From Bacteroidales bacterium (GTDB taxonomy: Bacteria > Bacteroidota > Bacteroidia > Bacteroidales > UBA3663): 44,180 bases of DNA. The position numbers were made by a program, and so were the translations under genes. The stretch covers positions 1 through 44,180 of the forward strand of contig SFEH01000003.1 of the NCBI GenBank assembly GCA_004557315.1. The letters run 5' to 3'. Positions within the stretch are counted from its first letter, which is position 1; every line of letters starts with the position of its first letter. Of the stretch, positions 9,901 to 18,064 are shown piece by piece. Under the pieces are notes generated by a model. It ran no database searches. It was given only the letters and a program-made list of their open reading frames with translations, and was not told the origin of the DNA.

Positions 9901-12900
9901 CCAACGGCTTCGTTGCCGATAACTTTGGAACTAACAAGGCGGATGGAAATATGGCGCTCAGAATGGCAGAAAATGCGTCAGGCATTCTGCACTACAAACC
10001 ATTCGCTGATGCAGCCATCGAGACAACCGGTATGGCTATCCAGTTCACTGTGATGAAGAAGAACATTGCGAATGAAGATTACAGACTGATGTCCTGCATT
10101 AAGAATGGCTTCGGCTTCTGGGTAGATGGCAATAATGTGGTCTTCACCTTCGATAACAATGCAACCGTAGAACACTCTATAGTGGCAGCTTTGGACGACT
10201 CTGAGACCACAAACGTGGCAATCGTCATTGAGCCTGCAGCCTTCGCTCCGTATACTGGTATAGGTGTCGCTAAAATGTACTTCGACGGTGAGGAGATTGG
10301 AGCATGTTACTACGAGGAAAATTCTATCATCCCACACGATGAGGAGGTATCTTGGCAGAGTGCTGAGGGTGACATGTACCTCTATAATATCAAGGCGTGG
10401 AAGACTTATTTCGGCTTCGAGCAGGAGTTCCATAACTATCTTCTCACTATGACTGATACAGAGGCCATGATTACGGAGTACAACTTCAATCAGGTGATGT
10501 CTTCCGTCACTGCTGAGAACACAACGAAAAACCGCCCAATGGCGCAGAAACTCTATGACATTGGTATTCCATATTTCGTGGTGTGCAAGAACCCTGACAC
10601 AGCAGAGAACGATGCGAAGGACAATTATCCTGAGTATCTGGAGACTCTGGACGGAGATAAGAAGACAACCCGAGTACTGGACGTTTATGCGTACTTCCCG
10701 GATCGTCCATGGCAGGACTTCAAAGCGGTAGCAGCAGTATGTAGCAACCAGGGAACTACTTCGAGCAAAAGACCTATTAAGAATTTCAAGATGAAGTTCA
10801 AGAAAGCTCAGGCAATCGAACTCCTCCATAAGGAGAACGAATTTTCTGGTGAGGAACTGGAGAAGTTCAAGAGATGTGAGGCCAATGCAGCCGAGAAGCG
10901 TGTGCAGGTTCTCGAGACCTCTCTGCCTACGAATATCATCACAGTCAAGGTCGATTACTCTGAGTCAGGAGGTGCAAACAATGGAGCATCCACGAACTTG
11001 TATAATGACTTGCAGAGGGCGTTGGGCGCTGGCTATATCACACCAGCGCAGAAGGTGTACAACGCATCCGGTACTGGCTACATCATCAACACCTCTATTG
11101 CATCCGTCCCATGCGCTTTCTTCCGTACTGATAAGTACAGCCCTGATGCTACCAGCCCATCACATGGTTACTTCCATGCGAAAGGTAACTGGAATGAGGA
11201 CAAGGGAGACGCTAAGGTCTACGGCTTCGAAGGTGTGAAGGGTTACAACAAGGAGACTCTCAGCTACGGCTCATTTATAGAGTTGGTTGCAGATCGCGAT
11301 GAGACTCTGGACCACTTCGCTGGAAGAGTAGACAAGAAGGATTGGGTGCAGCTCAATGAAGACGGTGCAGAGAATGTGTACGTACTAAGCGAGTTCTGTG
11401 GTCCGAATCATAAAATATACCGCTACAGGGACAATGCTTGGACAGAGACAACAGGAAATATGAAGTACGTTGCAAACAAGTGGGTCTTCACTGGTGATGT
11501 TGTCAATCCGGTAGAGTGCTACGAGTTGTTGAAATATGACGCTCTCGACTGGTTCCAGGGCGTGGATAGTGTGGACGATATGCTCACCCTCGATACTGAT
11601 GGCAAGCCAATCTGGCTGCAGTACTTCGAGAGTCGTTATCCTGACGATGACAACCTCAATGCTCTCTATGAGAAGGGCAAGAAGGTTCCGTACAACCTCT
11701 ACAACTGGCTTCGTTTCTGTCAGGACTGCAATCACCACCTTACTGAGTCAAAGGGTCAGATCTCGCTCGGTGGTGAGATGGTGGCAGGAACCAAGGCGAA
11801 CCGCTTGAAGAAGTGGCAGCAGGAACTGCATACGATTGCGAATGTACGTTCTATCCTATGTTATCATGTATTCACAGACTACATTGCTGCAGTAGACCAG
11901 AGAAGCAAGAATATGATGCTCGGTTTCTACCTTGATGAGGATGGAGTGGAAAGAGTCTACATGAACCATTTGTACGATGGAGATACGATTATGGGTAGTG
12001 ATAATGACTGCGGTCTGACTATCCCAGCCCTCGTAGACCCTAACGACGACGATGCTGGTATCTATCAGGGGCATGACTCTGTGATGTTCACACAGACTGC
12101 AAAACTCGGTACTGGTGCGTTTTGGCTCAACGATGATGGCTCTGAGACTATTACAACGAGAGCAGTGGCGCAGGCAATGCGTTCTGTGGTTCTCTCTGAT
12201 GGTCTCGTACCATTCTCGTATGCTGGTATCATCAAATATTGGGTGACTGACCGCCTGAGCAAGTGGCCAAAGTTGGTGAGCTCATTCGATGGTGAGAGAA
12301 AGTACATAGAGAACAGCAAGAGCACTGCCAATTACTTCTTTGCTCTTCATGGTCTGAGCATCCAGCGCTTGAAGGATTTCGTCAAGACTCGTTTCCTGTT
12401 CCGTGATGGCTTCTATCAGACCGGTGACTTGTATTCGAGTATGGTTTCAATGCGTGCTACTGGTACCAATGTAACGATTAAGATTACTGCAGCCAAGCAG
12501 GGCTATTTCGGTATCGGTGTAGATAGAGCAAATACAGCCACAGACAGTTGCTATTTAAAGGCTGGAGAGAGTTACACCCTCAAGTCTGGAATGACGAACA
12601 CTGGCTCAGGAACGATGCTCTACATCTTCGGCGCAAATAGACTGGAGAAACTGGATATTTCAGGAGCGACCCCAAGTTCACAGTCTTGGGACATCTCAGA
12701 ACTGACACTCGTGAAGGAGCTCATTATCGGTGGAGAGTATTACAACCCATCGAACAACAATGAGGGTTATCTGACCAACCTCGATTTGGGTAGTCTTCCA
12801 TTCTTGGAGTCTCTCGATATTCAGAACACCTACGTAACGAATGTCAATGCGAGATATTGTCCTCGTTTGAAGACCGTACTCGCTAAGGGGTCAAAGTTGG

Positions 12901-15011
12901 TTCGTATTCAGTTGGCAGAGGCGAGTGGTCTGACCTCTCTGCAGGTGCCAAGCACATACAAGAACCTGATACTTCGCTACCTTCCAAGCCTGACCAACTC
13001 CGGTCTGGTCTTCGAGAGTGCTGCAAGTGTGGAGACTTTGGTCGTAGAAGGTTGTGCGAAGATTGATGCGTGGGCACTGCTGACGAAGTTGGCGAAGGCG
13101 AACAAGACAAACTTGAAGTACGTGCGTGTCACAGATGTTGATGTGAACGGCAACGGTTCAGATCTGACAACTCTGGCTGGTCTCGGCCTGCAGGGAGTAG
13201 ATGCAACTCTGTCTGTCGTTACTACTCCAAACATCACTGGTCGTTATCAGTTGACAACCTACACTGAGGATGAGGTTATGGACGGATGGCGTGCAGCTCT
13301 GCCTCTGTTGGATATTGTTCAGCAGGCGTATTCTGACTATAAGGAATACGACAACGAGACGGATCCTGAGAACGTCACCAATACTGACAACTCTACTGGC
13401 TACGACTTCAATAATGACTACGAGCCAAGTGGTCACATTATGAAGATTCGTGCGAAGAGTGTTCCGGTGAAGGGCAAACTCAATGATGCTGGCAAGATGG
13501 TAATGACGAAGATGAGCGAGACCGACTACACCAAGTTGGCTACAGGAGAAGACTTCGACAACAAGGACTCTCTGGGCGAGATGTATGATTGTTTCATGTT
13601 CATTCCTCACTTCTGGTACAAGGGTATCAACGACTTCAAGACGCAGGAAAAACACACCCTCCTGAGTAGTAACAAGGAGGAACCAAGAGCGACTTGGAAG
13701 GTGAAGAAGGAAGCAAACCTCAGCGACATCCTCTATGCGGACATCAAGGGTATTGTGGCCAACAATGTGACAGTGGGTTCAACCTTCGGTGATGATTGCC
13801 TCGGAGACCTGACATCGTGTGCGGTCTATCGTCTCGATGTGGAAGGTATGAAGCAGGCTCGTTACATTGGTCTGAACAACGCATCATATTGCGCAGTGTT
13901 CGTCAATTCTGCTGGTAAGATACTCGAGAAGGATATTCTCGCCATCAGTGGCATTGCTGGCTCTCCTGTGGACTTCTCAAACGAGCAGGGTGATTATGTT
14001 TATCGTTCAGTTCCTACTGGTTCGAAGTATCTGTACTTCACTTGTATGCGAGGACTCTCTGACGAAGACCATCCAGTCTTTGCCGTAGACTCTGCAGACA
14101 TTGAGGCTATTGAGCCGGGATGGGTAGAGCATAAGGCAGAGCTCATAGGTATCTATGGAGGCTCAATCGACGACCTCGGTAGATGGCGTTCTGTCTCTGG
14201 AAGAGTGACGAAGAGAGGTGACGGAACTTCCACCACTTCGACTGAGTGGCTCTACGATAAGGAGGGCAACCCAACCAATATGCCTGTGGGCACTATCCAT
14301 TACACATACCAGGATATGCTGAACCTCGCTCGATACAGAGGCAAGGGCTATCACTCAATCAGCTATGAGCAGAGCAAGATTATTGCCGTACTCTCTCGCT
14401 GTTGGTATGGTAACAGAGACGACCAGCGCATCTATGGCTTCGGTACTTCTGCAGGTTACACTACTGGTACCAAGGACAGAATGGGTAAGGCAGATACAAG
14501 TTACCTGATTGACACCGGAGTCAACAAGGTCTGGGGTCTTGAAGGTTTCATCGCTTGTAACTGGGAGATTATGGACTTCGTGGGAGTTAACATCTCGACA
14601 TTCGCTGAGTGGAAGGCACTCAAGAGAACCGATAACGATACCTCCATGCCTATCGATGCGAAGTATCATATCTTTGACCCTCGTACCAATACTGAGCGTG
14701 TTGTGCAGGGCTTGAAGGAAGTTCAAGGTAATAATATCGTTCGATTGAAGCATGGCAAGTATTGCGACTACATCGCTTCTGCAGTGACTACCGACAAGAG
14801 TGCCTATTCAACCGGATATGGTGCTGGAGTTTGGTACACTGCAGGTAGAGGGCGCTGCGTGGGGCGTGCGCTCAACAGTGCGGTCGCGGATGGCGGTCTC
14901 GTATGTGCGCTCGCGTGTTTCGCCTCTTCGGTCTCGAGCGCGCGCTACGGTGTGCGTCTTGCCTTCAGTGGAGAGTTGGAGAACGAAAGCGAAATCGATA
15001 AGGATGCGTAA
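6975..15011 (+). CDS. Giant tail/receptor-binding protein, DGR target
   Basis: 2,678 residues. The N-terminal ~150 residues are helical and probably attach to the virion. A middle part has repeated beta domains, including a jelly-roll/LamG-like stretch around residues 945-1160. Around residues 1,880-2,050 the pattern is leucine-rich-repeat-like (LDLGSLPFLESLDIQNTYV). The final ~350 residues contain a C-type-lectin-like domain with segments such as LSRCWYGNRDDQRIYGFG and GLEGFIACNWEIMDFVGV. The last variable block (14849-14962) matches the template repeat downstream with adenine-specific changes. The protein is therefore the diversified receptor-binding protein. Domain borders are estimates. 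The gene shares its first base with the last base of the connector stop. Confidence 0.85.
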   Translation: MATINDLKTKANLVANATEVGENTAERVGGALQDAASLIAALITRAEGHDTKDTQHEVRMGGIETSITNLTKAIAKEVTDRQNALTAEGQTRHEADEAMQTAITNIQRTLSTMTGADTSKAIENFQEVIEFLTGVKDEETLTALLDAINVRITALEGKSEIIFVRSWETDDLEQVCDSFSSAGKYFLEPAGGTLYMTVKSEDEPHLAYVNGAGLALREMEFQRNVLYINTDEKRIQYWNGSSLVEFIIKKYEDFMGTKGMADGLAPLNGLKQIPSEFLPDSVYDVRMCSKWDNTVTDGGLVSVSVSGLYAYNPDTKKCFKSVYKAGSTPDGTTYKGYYWTEEDMSIARIYVNCIENVPYRWTGLDLAALAPKNTPASIFNATTEVPLQGAYYTLYDPENTELSAVHAALSAGKAVKGLILSFQKSESVWKTYQYIGKTTADANFLNPDNWKDFGSLASGSEAMIDIDRLVPLSTGFYTLGTALNALKKYQEDTAVDYRKRGLVISYSTASNVVETKQFQGDNAITDDFWQDGLWKEFGDSSKVETKDEPKAGGKDALSTGGAYNAIPTDINAEVEGTTLKLNLVRADGEQVGDGKQVTLPSGGGTLTGTVVSIAYKESPLYTKAGGSVVIEAAIRSVTTQGQVETENNIEKLELIDRDTNQTLETLTVNKASSASLTTYDYLIDVSSYFVTAGKRRFRIIATDDGGNTGSRNINVTAVDVTIQSVQTLNYTKTTALVVGGGSKTLPMYKFPNNASDKGIMATTEIYLDNKWQVLGEATVMDTYSHSVTIDPAKCLGKALSHGAYAIRIHGVDVGSGVVGNYLHTAVMVVEEGNTAPIVVSRWYTDDVTGQKKLYETINVDYAVYDPQNAEPEAMVYEGADLVAERVAYRSQTYTYTHKVTDVAFDGSVTISVVVRSGSSASQEADFVISGTLLAIEEVKTQRQFSLDFSSRSNTEADHSIKDGAVTMDVEGVNWSTNGFVADNFGTNKADGNMALRMAENASGILHYKPFADAAIETTGMAIQFTVMKKNIANEDYRLMSCIKNGFGFWVDGNNVVFTFDNNATVEHSIVAALDDSETTNVAIVIEPAAFAPYTGIGVAKMYFDGEEIGACYYEENSIIPHDEEVSWQSAEGDMYLYNIKAWKTYFGFEQEFHNYLLTMTDTEAMITEYNFNQVMSSVTAENTTKNRPMAQKLYDIGIPYFVVCKNPDTAENDAKDNYPEYLETLDGDKKTTRVLDVYAYFPDRPWQDFKAVAAVCSNQGTTSSKRPIKNFKMKFKKAQAIELLHKENEFSGEELEKFKRCEANAAEKRVQVLETSLPTNIITVKVDYSESGGANNGASTNLYNDLQRALGAGYITPAQKVYNASGTGYIINTSIASVPCAFFRTDKYSPDATSPSHGYFHAKGNWNEDKGDAKVYGFEGVKGYNKETLSYGSFIELVADRDETLDHFAGRVDKKDWVQLNEDGAENVYVLSEFCGPNHKIYRYRDNAWTETTGNMKYVANKWVFTGDVVNPVECYELLKYDALDWFQGVDSVDDMLTLDTDGKPIWLQYFESRYPDDDNLNALYEKGKKVPYNLYNWLRFCQDCNHHLTESKGQISLGGEMVAGTKANRLKKWQQELHTIANVRSILCYHVFTDYIAAVDQRSKNMMLGFYLDEDGVERVYMNHLYDGDTIMGSDNDCGLTIPALVDPNDDDAGIYQGHDSVMFTQTAKLGTGAFWLNDDGSETITTRAVAQAMRSVVLSDGLVPFSYAGIIKYWVTDRLSKWPKLVSSFDGERKYIENSKSTANYFFALHGLSIQRLKDFVKTRFLFRDGFYQTGDLYSSMVSMRATGTNVTIKITAAKQGYFGIGVDRANTATDSCYLKAGESYTLKSGMTNTGSGTMLYIFGANRLEKLDISGATPSSQSWDISELTLVKELIIGGEYYNPSNNNEGYLTNLDLGSLPFLESLDIQNTYVTNVNARYCPRLKTVLAKGSKLVRIQLAEASGLTSLQVPSTYKNLILRYLPSLTNSGLVFESAASVETLVVEGCAKIDAWALLTKLAKANKTNLKYVRVTDVDVNGNGSDLTTLAGLGLQGVDATLSVVTTPNITGRYQLTTYTEDEVMDGWRAALPLLDIVQQAYSDYKEYDNETDPENVTNTDNSTGYDFNNDYEPSGHIMKIRAKSVPVKGKLNDAGKMVMTKMSETDYTKLATGEDFDNKDSLGEMYDCFMFIPHFWYKGINDFKTQEKHTLLSSNKEEPRATWKVKKEANLSDILYADIKGIVANNVTVGSTFGDDCLGDLTSCAVYRLDVEGMKQARYIGLNNASYCAVFVNSAGKILEKDILAISGIAGSPVDFSNEQGDYVYRSVPTGSKYLYFTCMRGLSDEDHPVFAVDSADIEAIEPGWVEHKAELIGIYGGSIDDLGRWRSVSGRVTKRGDGTSTTSTEWLYDKEGNPTNMPVGTIHYTYQDMLNLARYRGKGYHSISYEQSKIIAVLSRCWYGNRDDQRIYGFGTSAGYTTGTKDRMGKADTSYLIDTGVNKVWGLEGFIACNWEIMDFVGVNISTFAEWKALKRTDNDTSMPIDAKYHIFDPRTNTERVVQGLKEVQGNNIVRLKHGKYCDYIASAVTTDKSAYSTGYGAGVWYTAGRGRCVGRALNSAVADGGLVCALACFASSVSSARYGVRLAFSGELENESEIDKDA
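14849..14962 (+). other. DGR variable region (VR)
   Basis: The 114 bases align without gaps to the template repeat at 15084-15197. There are 8 differences; 7 are at template adenines (VR positions 14878, 14889, 14917, 14920, 14938, 14940, 14944), six A-to-G and one A-to-T. The remaining one is C-to-T at 14953, close to the 3' end, where the initiation-of-homing sequences of VR and TR usually differ. Altered residues include N to S, N to D, Y to C, Y to F, N to S, T to A, H to R. Confidence 0.95.
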
Positions 15012-15020
15012 AGCGTAGAG

Positions 15021-15048
15021 GTCTGGGGGTGGGCAACCACCTCCAGAC
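15021..15048. promoter_or_regulatory. DGR target-recognition hairpin/cruciform
   Basis: GTCTGGGGGTGG (15021-15032) pairs over 12 bp (one G-T) with CCACCTCCAGAC (15037-15048), closing a GCAA loop of the GNRA type. It lies 10 bases after the stop of the target gene and 58 bases after the VR. In the Bordetella phage DGR an inverted repeat with a tetraloop just downstream of the VR is needed for target recognition; position and form agree. It could also act as a terminator, but no T run follows. Confidence 0.8.
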
Positions 15049-15083
15049 TGATTGCTTGCGTGTGATAAGGTAGAGGACTTCAC

Positions 15084-15197
15084 AGGGCGCTGCGTGGGGC
15101 GTGCGCTCAACAATGCGGTCGCGAATGGCGGTCTCGTATGTGCGCTCGCGTATTACGCCTCTTCGGTCTCGAACACGCACTACGGTGCGCGTCTTGC
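15084..15197 (+). ncRNA. DGR template repeat (TR)
   Basis: The unaltered template for mutagenic retrohoming into the VR 235 bp upstream. It has 15 adenines, many in AAT, AAC, TAT, TAC and CAC codons in the VR frame, the usual arrangement that lets adenine mutation vary binding residues without creating stops. Seven of the 15 differ in the present VR. The frame ends at TAA right after the repeat. Confidence 0.93.
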
Positions 15198-15393
15198 AAT
15201 CTAAAAAGAATTTCAGATCTACGGAAAGACCTCACGGGATGAGGTACATCAGAGTCTGAGGAGTCCGAGCCTCGGCAAAAGCAGAGGAGACTCTGGAAAG
15301 CGGAAACATCAAGTGAGGTAGCCTACGACAGGTGAGTAGACAGAGCAATCTGACTGAAAGTCTCAACGGCTACGAGAAGAAGGAAAATTCATA
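15198..15393 (+). ncRNA. Structured RNA spacer between TR and reverse transcriptase
   Basis: No gene is visible in these 196 bases, but stems are dense: CCTCA/TGAGG (15230-15234, 15240-15244), CAGAGTCT/AGACTCTG (15250-15257, 15288-15295) enclosing the small palindrome CCGAGCCTCGG. In studied DGRs the RNA downstream of the TR is required for priming cDNA synthesis and binding the RT complex. This stretch is the natural candidate; the exact borders cannot be read from sequence. Confidence 0.7.
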
Positions 15394-16683
15394 ATGACAA
15401 AGCGATATGGGTATCTGACCGCACAAGTCGTTGAAGATGGAAACATGAGAGACGCTTTTGATGAGGTGGTCGGAGACTTAGGAAAGGAACGGAAGGAGCA
15501 CTACGAGGCAAGGAGGGAAACGATAATCGAAGAGCTCAAAACCTCGATAGGCTCTGGAAGGTTCCGAATTACAAAATTTCAGGAGTTCGAGGTCAGTGAT
15601 GGACCGAAGAAGAGAATAGTTCAGTCACCGGTAGTGGTCGAGAGAATTGGCTGCAATGCTATTATGAGGGTCGTGGAGCGCTACGTATATCCCACAGTGG
15701 TAAGAACCTCAGCAGCCTCTATCAAGGGCAGAGGTATGCACAGACTCTACAGGAAGATGAGGAGCGACATACGCCATGACAGAGAGGGTACGAGGTACTA
15801 TTACCAGTGCGACATAAAGAAGTTCTATCAGAGTATCGACCAGGAACTGATGGAGGAGTGCGTGAGAGGTTACATAAAAGACCCGCTACTCATGCCGATG
15901 CTGAAAGACTTCATTTATCTGATGGACGAGGGACTATCTATCGGGCTACGCTCATCGCAGTGCTACGGCAATATCCTGCTGAGTAGGCTCGACCATAGGA
16001 TGAAGGAGCAGGAAGGTGTAAGGTATTACTACAGATATTGTGACGATATAGTCATTTTGGCTAATAGCAAGAAATTGCTCTGGAGGTTTCGAAATATCAT
16101 CCATGAGGAAGTGAAGGGGCTCGGTCTTTCGATTAAGCAGAGCGAAGCAATACGCCCTATTTCGGAAGGTTTGGACTATCTCGGATATGTGGACTACGGT
16201 GACCACTCGAGACTGAGAAAAAGAACAAAGCAGAACGCTGCGAGGAAACTTGCGAAGGTGAAGAGCCGGAAGAGACGAATACAGATTATCGGATCCTTCA
16301 AAGGCATGGCCAAGTGGGGAGACTGCAAGAACTTGTACAAATCATTAACAGGTCAAGAAATGAAGAGTTTCAAAGATTTAGGGCTGCAGTATGTAGCGGA
16401 AGACGGAAAGAAGAGATTCGGAGGCAAACAGGTCTCTCTGAGGAGTCTCACGAATGTTCATATCAAGATTGTGGACTATGAGAAGGACGTGGACACAGAG
16501 AACGGTAAGCGAACAGTCGTTTCCTTCATGTACGACAACGGAGACATGGGCAAGTATTTTACTGCCGATAAACAGCAGTTGTGGTATCTGGAGAAAATAA
16601 AAGAGATGGGAGAGATACCTTTCGACACCACAATCATATCTGAGGTCTTCGGTAACGGTAAAGTAAGATATTTGTTCAACTAA
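15394..16683 (+). CDS. DGR reverse transcriptase
   Basis: 429 residues. Reverse transcriptase motifs in order: the RIVQSP segment (about 74-79), motif A CDIKKFYQSID with Asp140, the DGR-typical IGLRSSQ (residues 183-189; group II and retroviral enzymes have other residues here), and catalytic YCDD at 215-218, followed by LDYLGY. It copies the TR RNA into adenine-mutated cDNA that replaces the VR. ATG follows the structured spacer. No Avd-like helical-bundle gene was recognised nearby; the C-terminal ~130 residues are longer than the core needs and may hold an accessory domain. Confidence 0.93.
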   Translation: MTKRYGYLTAQVVEDGNMRDAFDEVVGDLGKERKEHYEARRETIIEELKTSIGSGRFRITKFQEFEVSDGPKKRIVQSPVVVERIGCNAIMRVVERYVYPTVVRTSAASIKGRGMHRLYRKMRSDIRHDREGTRYYYQCDIKKFYQSIDQELMEECVRGYIKDPLLMPMLKDFIYLMDEGLSIGLRSSQCYGNILLSRLDHRMKEQEGVRYYYRYCDDIVILANSKKLLWRFRNIIHEEVKGLGLSIKQSEAIRPISEGLDYLGYVDYGDHSRLRKRTKQNAARKLAKVKSRKRRIQIIGSFKGMAKWGDCKNLYKSLTGQEMKSFKDLGLQYVAEDGKKRFGGKQVSLRSLTNVHIKIVDYEKDVDTENGKRTVVSFMYDNGDMGKYFTADKQQLWYLEKIKEMGEIPFDTTIISEVFGNGKVRYLFN

Positions 16684-16695
16684 AATTTTGAGCGT

Positions 16696-17190
16696 ATGAA
16701 GTTTGACAAGATTTTCGGCGCTACTGAGCGTCAAGACGGTCTCTACAAGATAGGCCGTAGTAAGTATGAGGCTCGCTTCGGTTTCGGCAAGGACGAGAAG
16801 ACTGGAGCAGGCTACGACTACCGAAAGCAGTACAAGTACAAGCCTGAGGTGGACGAGTTGAAAGATGAGATATTCGAGCTCGTTAATGAGGAGGTCGACA
16901 AGACTATTCTCTCCGGGTACGAGTACGATGGTAAGATGGTGTGGCTCTCTACTGAGAACCAGTTCAACTACAAGGCAGCCTACGACCTGGCAGTGCAGAC
17001 TGGTGGGGCATCTCTGCCGGTGACTCTGAAACTGGGAACACTCGAGGAGCCAGAGTACGTGACCTTCGAGGACGTTGAGACATTCTCAGCATTCTATATC
17101 GGAGCCATCAAGTTCATCCAGAAGGTTCTCGAGGAGGGCTGGAACGAGAAGGACAAAGTCGACTGGACTAAATTCGAGTGCGATGAGTAA
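16696..17190 (+). CDS. Tail-fibre-assembly-like protein (DUF4376-like C-terminus)
   Basis: 164 residues. The C-terminal half carries a pattern seen in tail fibre assembly/DUF4376 proteins: a YDGKMVWLSTENQFNY segment, then a helix, then VTFEDVETFSAFYIGAIKFIQKVLEEGW. Proteins of this kind help fold or attach tail fibres, which would suit a place after the giant tail gene and its DGR. It ends overlapping the next gene by 8 bases. An alternative is an accessory DGR protein, since it directly follows the RT by 12 bp; it does not look like the Avd four-helix bundle. Confidence 0.45.
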   Translation: MKFDKIFGATERQDGLYKIGRSKYEARFGFGKDEKTGAGYDYRKQYKYKPEVDELKDEIFELVNEEVDKTILSGYEYDGKMVWLSTENQFNYKAAYDLAVQTGGASLPVTLKLGTLEEPEYVTFEDVETFSAFYIGAIKFIQKVLEEGWNEKDKVDWTKFECDE

Positions 17191-17467
17191 AGGATGCGGA
17201 TGCCAGAGTGGACTACTGAGGTTCGTCAAGCCACCGTACGCAAAGAAGTTCTACGTACCATGCTGCATGCACGATGATGACTACGAGCGTGGAGGTGGGA
17301 AGGCAGAGAGGCTCATGTCAGATCGAGATTTGTTCCTGAGAATGATGCGTATCGTGAATGAGAACGAAATAAGTCCATGGAGAGTGACATGGTTCACTAT
17401 GGTGGCTCTATTATATTACGTCAGTGTGCGGGTCTTTGGCTGGCAATTTTTTAACTTCAAAAACTAA
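17183..17467 (+). CDS. Phospholipase A2-like small protein with membrane anchor
   Basis: 94 residues. It contains PCCMHDDDYERGGG: Cys27, Cys28, His30, Asp31, Tyr34, then Asp47, matching the CCxxHDxxY active-site signature of secreted phospholipase A2, in which His and Asp form the catalytic pair. A hydrophobic segment at about 66-85 should cross a membrane. The ATG at 17183 overlaps the preceding stop region. It is placed just before the holin, so an action on the cell envelope during lysis is a reasonable inference. Length is short for an enzyme of this family. A structural Cys/His protein is the alternative. Confidence 0.55.
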   Translation: MSKGCGCQSGLLRFVKPPYAKKFYVPCCMHDDDYERGGGKAERLMSDRDLFLRMMRIVNENEISPWRVTWFTMVALLYYVSVRVFGWQFFNFKN

Positions 17468-17472
17468 CGGTT

Positions 17473-18051
17473 ATGGATTACAATCACATCACCAGAGCGT
17501 CAACCCCGGGACTTGCGTTCGGCTCTACGCTCGCAAATGAATATCTGGCTATGATATTCAACATGAGGTGGGTCATTGCGCTCGCCCTCATTCTCATTAT
17601 CGTGGACTATCGTTTCGGTGTCCGCAAGTCTGAACTTCAAGGAGAGTCCTTCAGATGGTCTACGGCGCAGCGTAGGAGCCTCTCAAAGTTGCTCGATTAC
17701 TTCTGCTGGATATTGGTCGCCTCGACGATGGCTCTGGCCATGGGCGAATGGTGTTCCGTTACCTTCGGTTGTACTGAGCACGTGGCGAAGATGGTCATTT
17801 GTATTGGCATCATGTTCTTTTGTATGCGACCGGATGCTGAGAGTATCTGGACGAACTACAGAATGTGCAAGGGTATGCCTCAGATGTCATTCTCGAAGTT
17901 TGTGACAAGGCTCTTCATTAACTTCCTGAAAGCATTCAATCCGAAGGTAGGTGATGCTGTCGAGGACACAGTGGAGGATATGGAGAAGGACGAAAAAGAA
18001 CAAGAAAACAACGAGACTCCGAAGGGCCATTTTGGTGATAGGAGACGCTAA
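17473..18051 (+). CDS. Holin-like membrane protein
   Basis: 192 residues with three hydrophobic segments, roughly 30-46 (VIALALILIIVDYRF), 76-95 and 101-118, followed by a long charged C-terminal tail rich in Glu, Asp and Lys. This is the pattern of larger phage holins. It sits between the PLA2-like gene and the DUF5675-like gene, 5 bp after the former. It would make holes in the inner membrane at the set lysis time. Confidence 0.7.
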   Translation: MDYNHITRASTPGLAFGSTLANEYLAMIFNMRWVIALALILIIVDYRFGVRKSELQGESFRWSTAQRRSLSKLLDYFCWILVASTMALAMGEWCSVTFGCTEHVAKMVICIGIMFFCMRPDAESIWTNYRMCKGMPQMSFSKFVTRLFINFLKAFNPKVGDAVEDTVEDMEKDEKEQENNETPKGHFGDRRR

Positions 18052-18064
18052 AACTTCAAAAGTT

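Noticed and set aside
9978..10829. Long minus-strand ORF of 283 codons inside the tail gene
   Set aside because: Antisense shadow of a continuous 2,678-residue frame; no motifs.
6975..14800. A second variable region for the DGR
   Set aside because: No other stretch resembling the 114-bp template was noticed in the window.
15012..15083. Terminator after the tail gene
   Set aside because: The hairpin at 15021-15048 has no T run; DGR target-recognition structure fits better.
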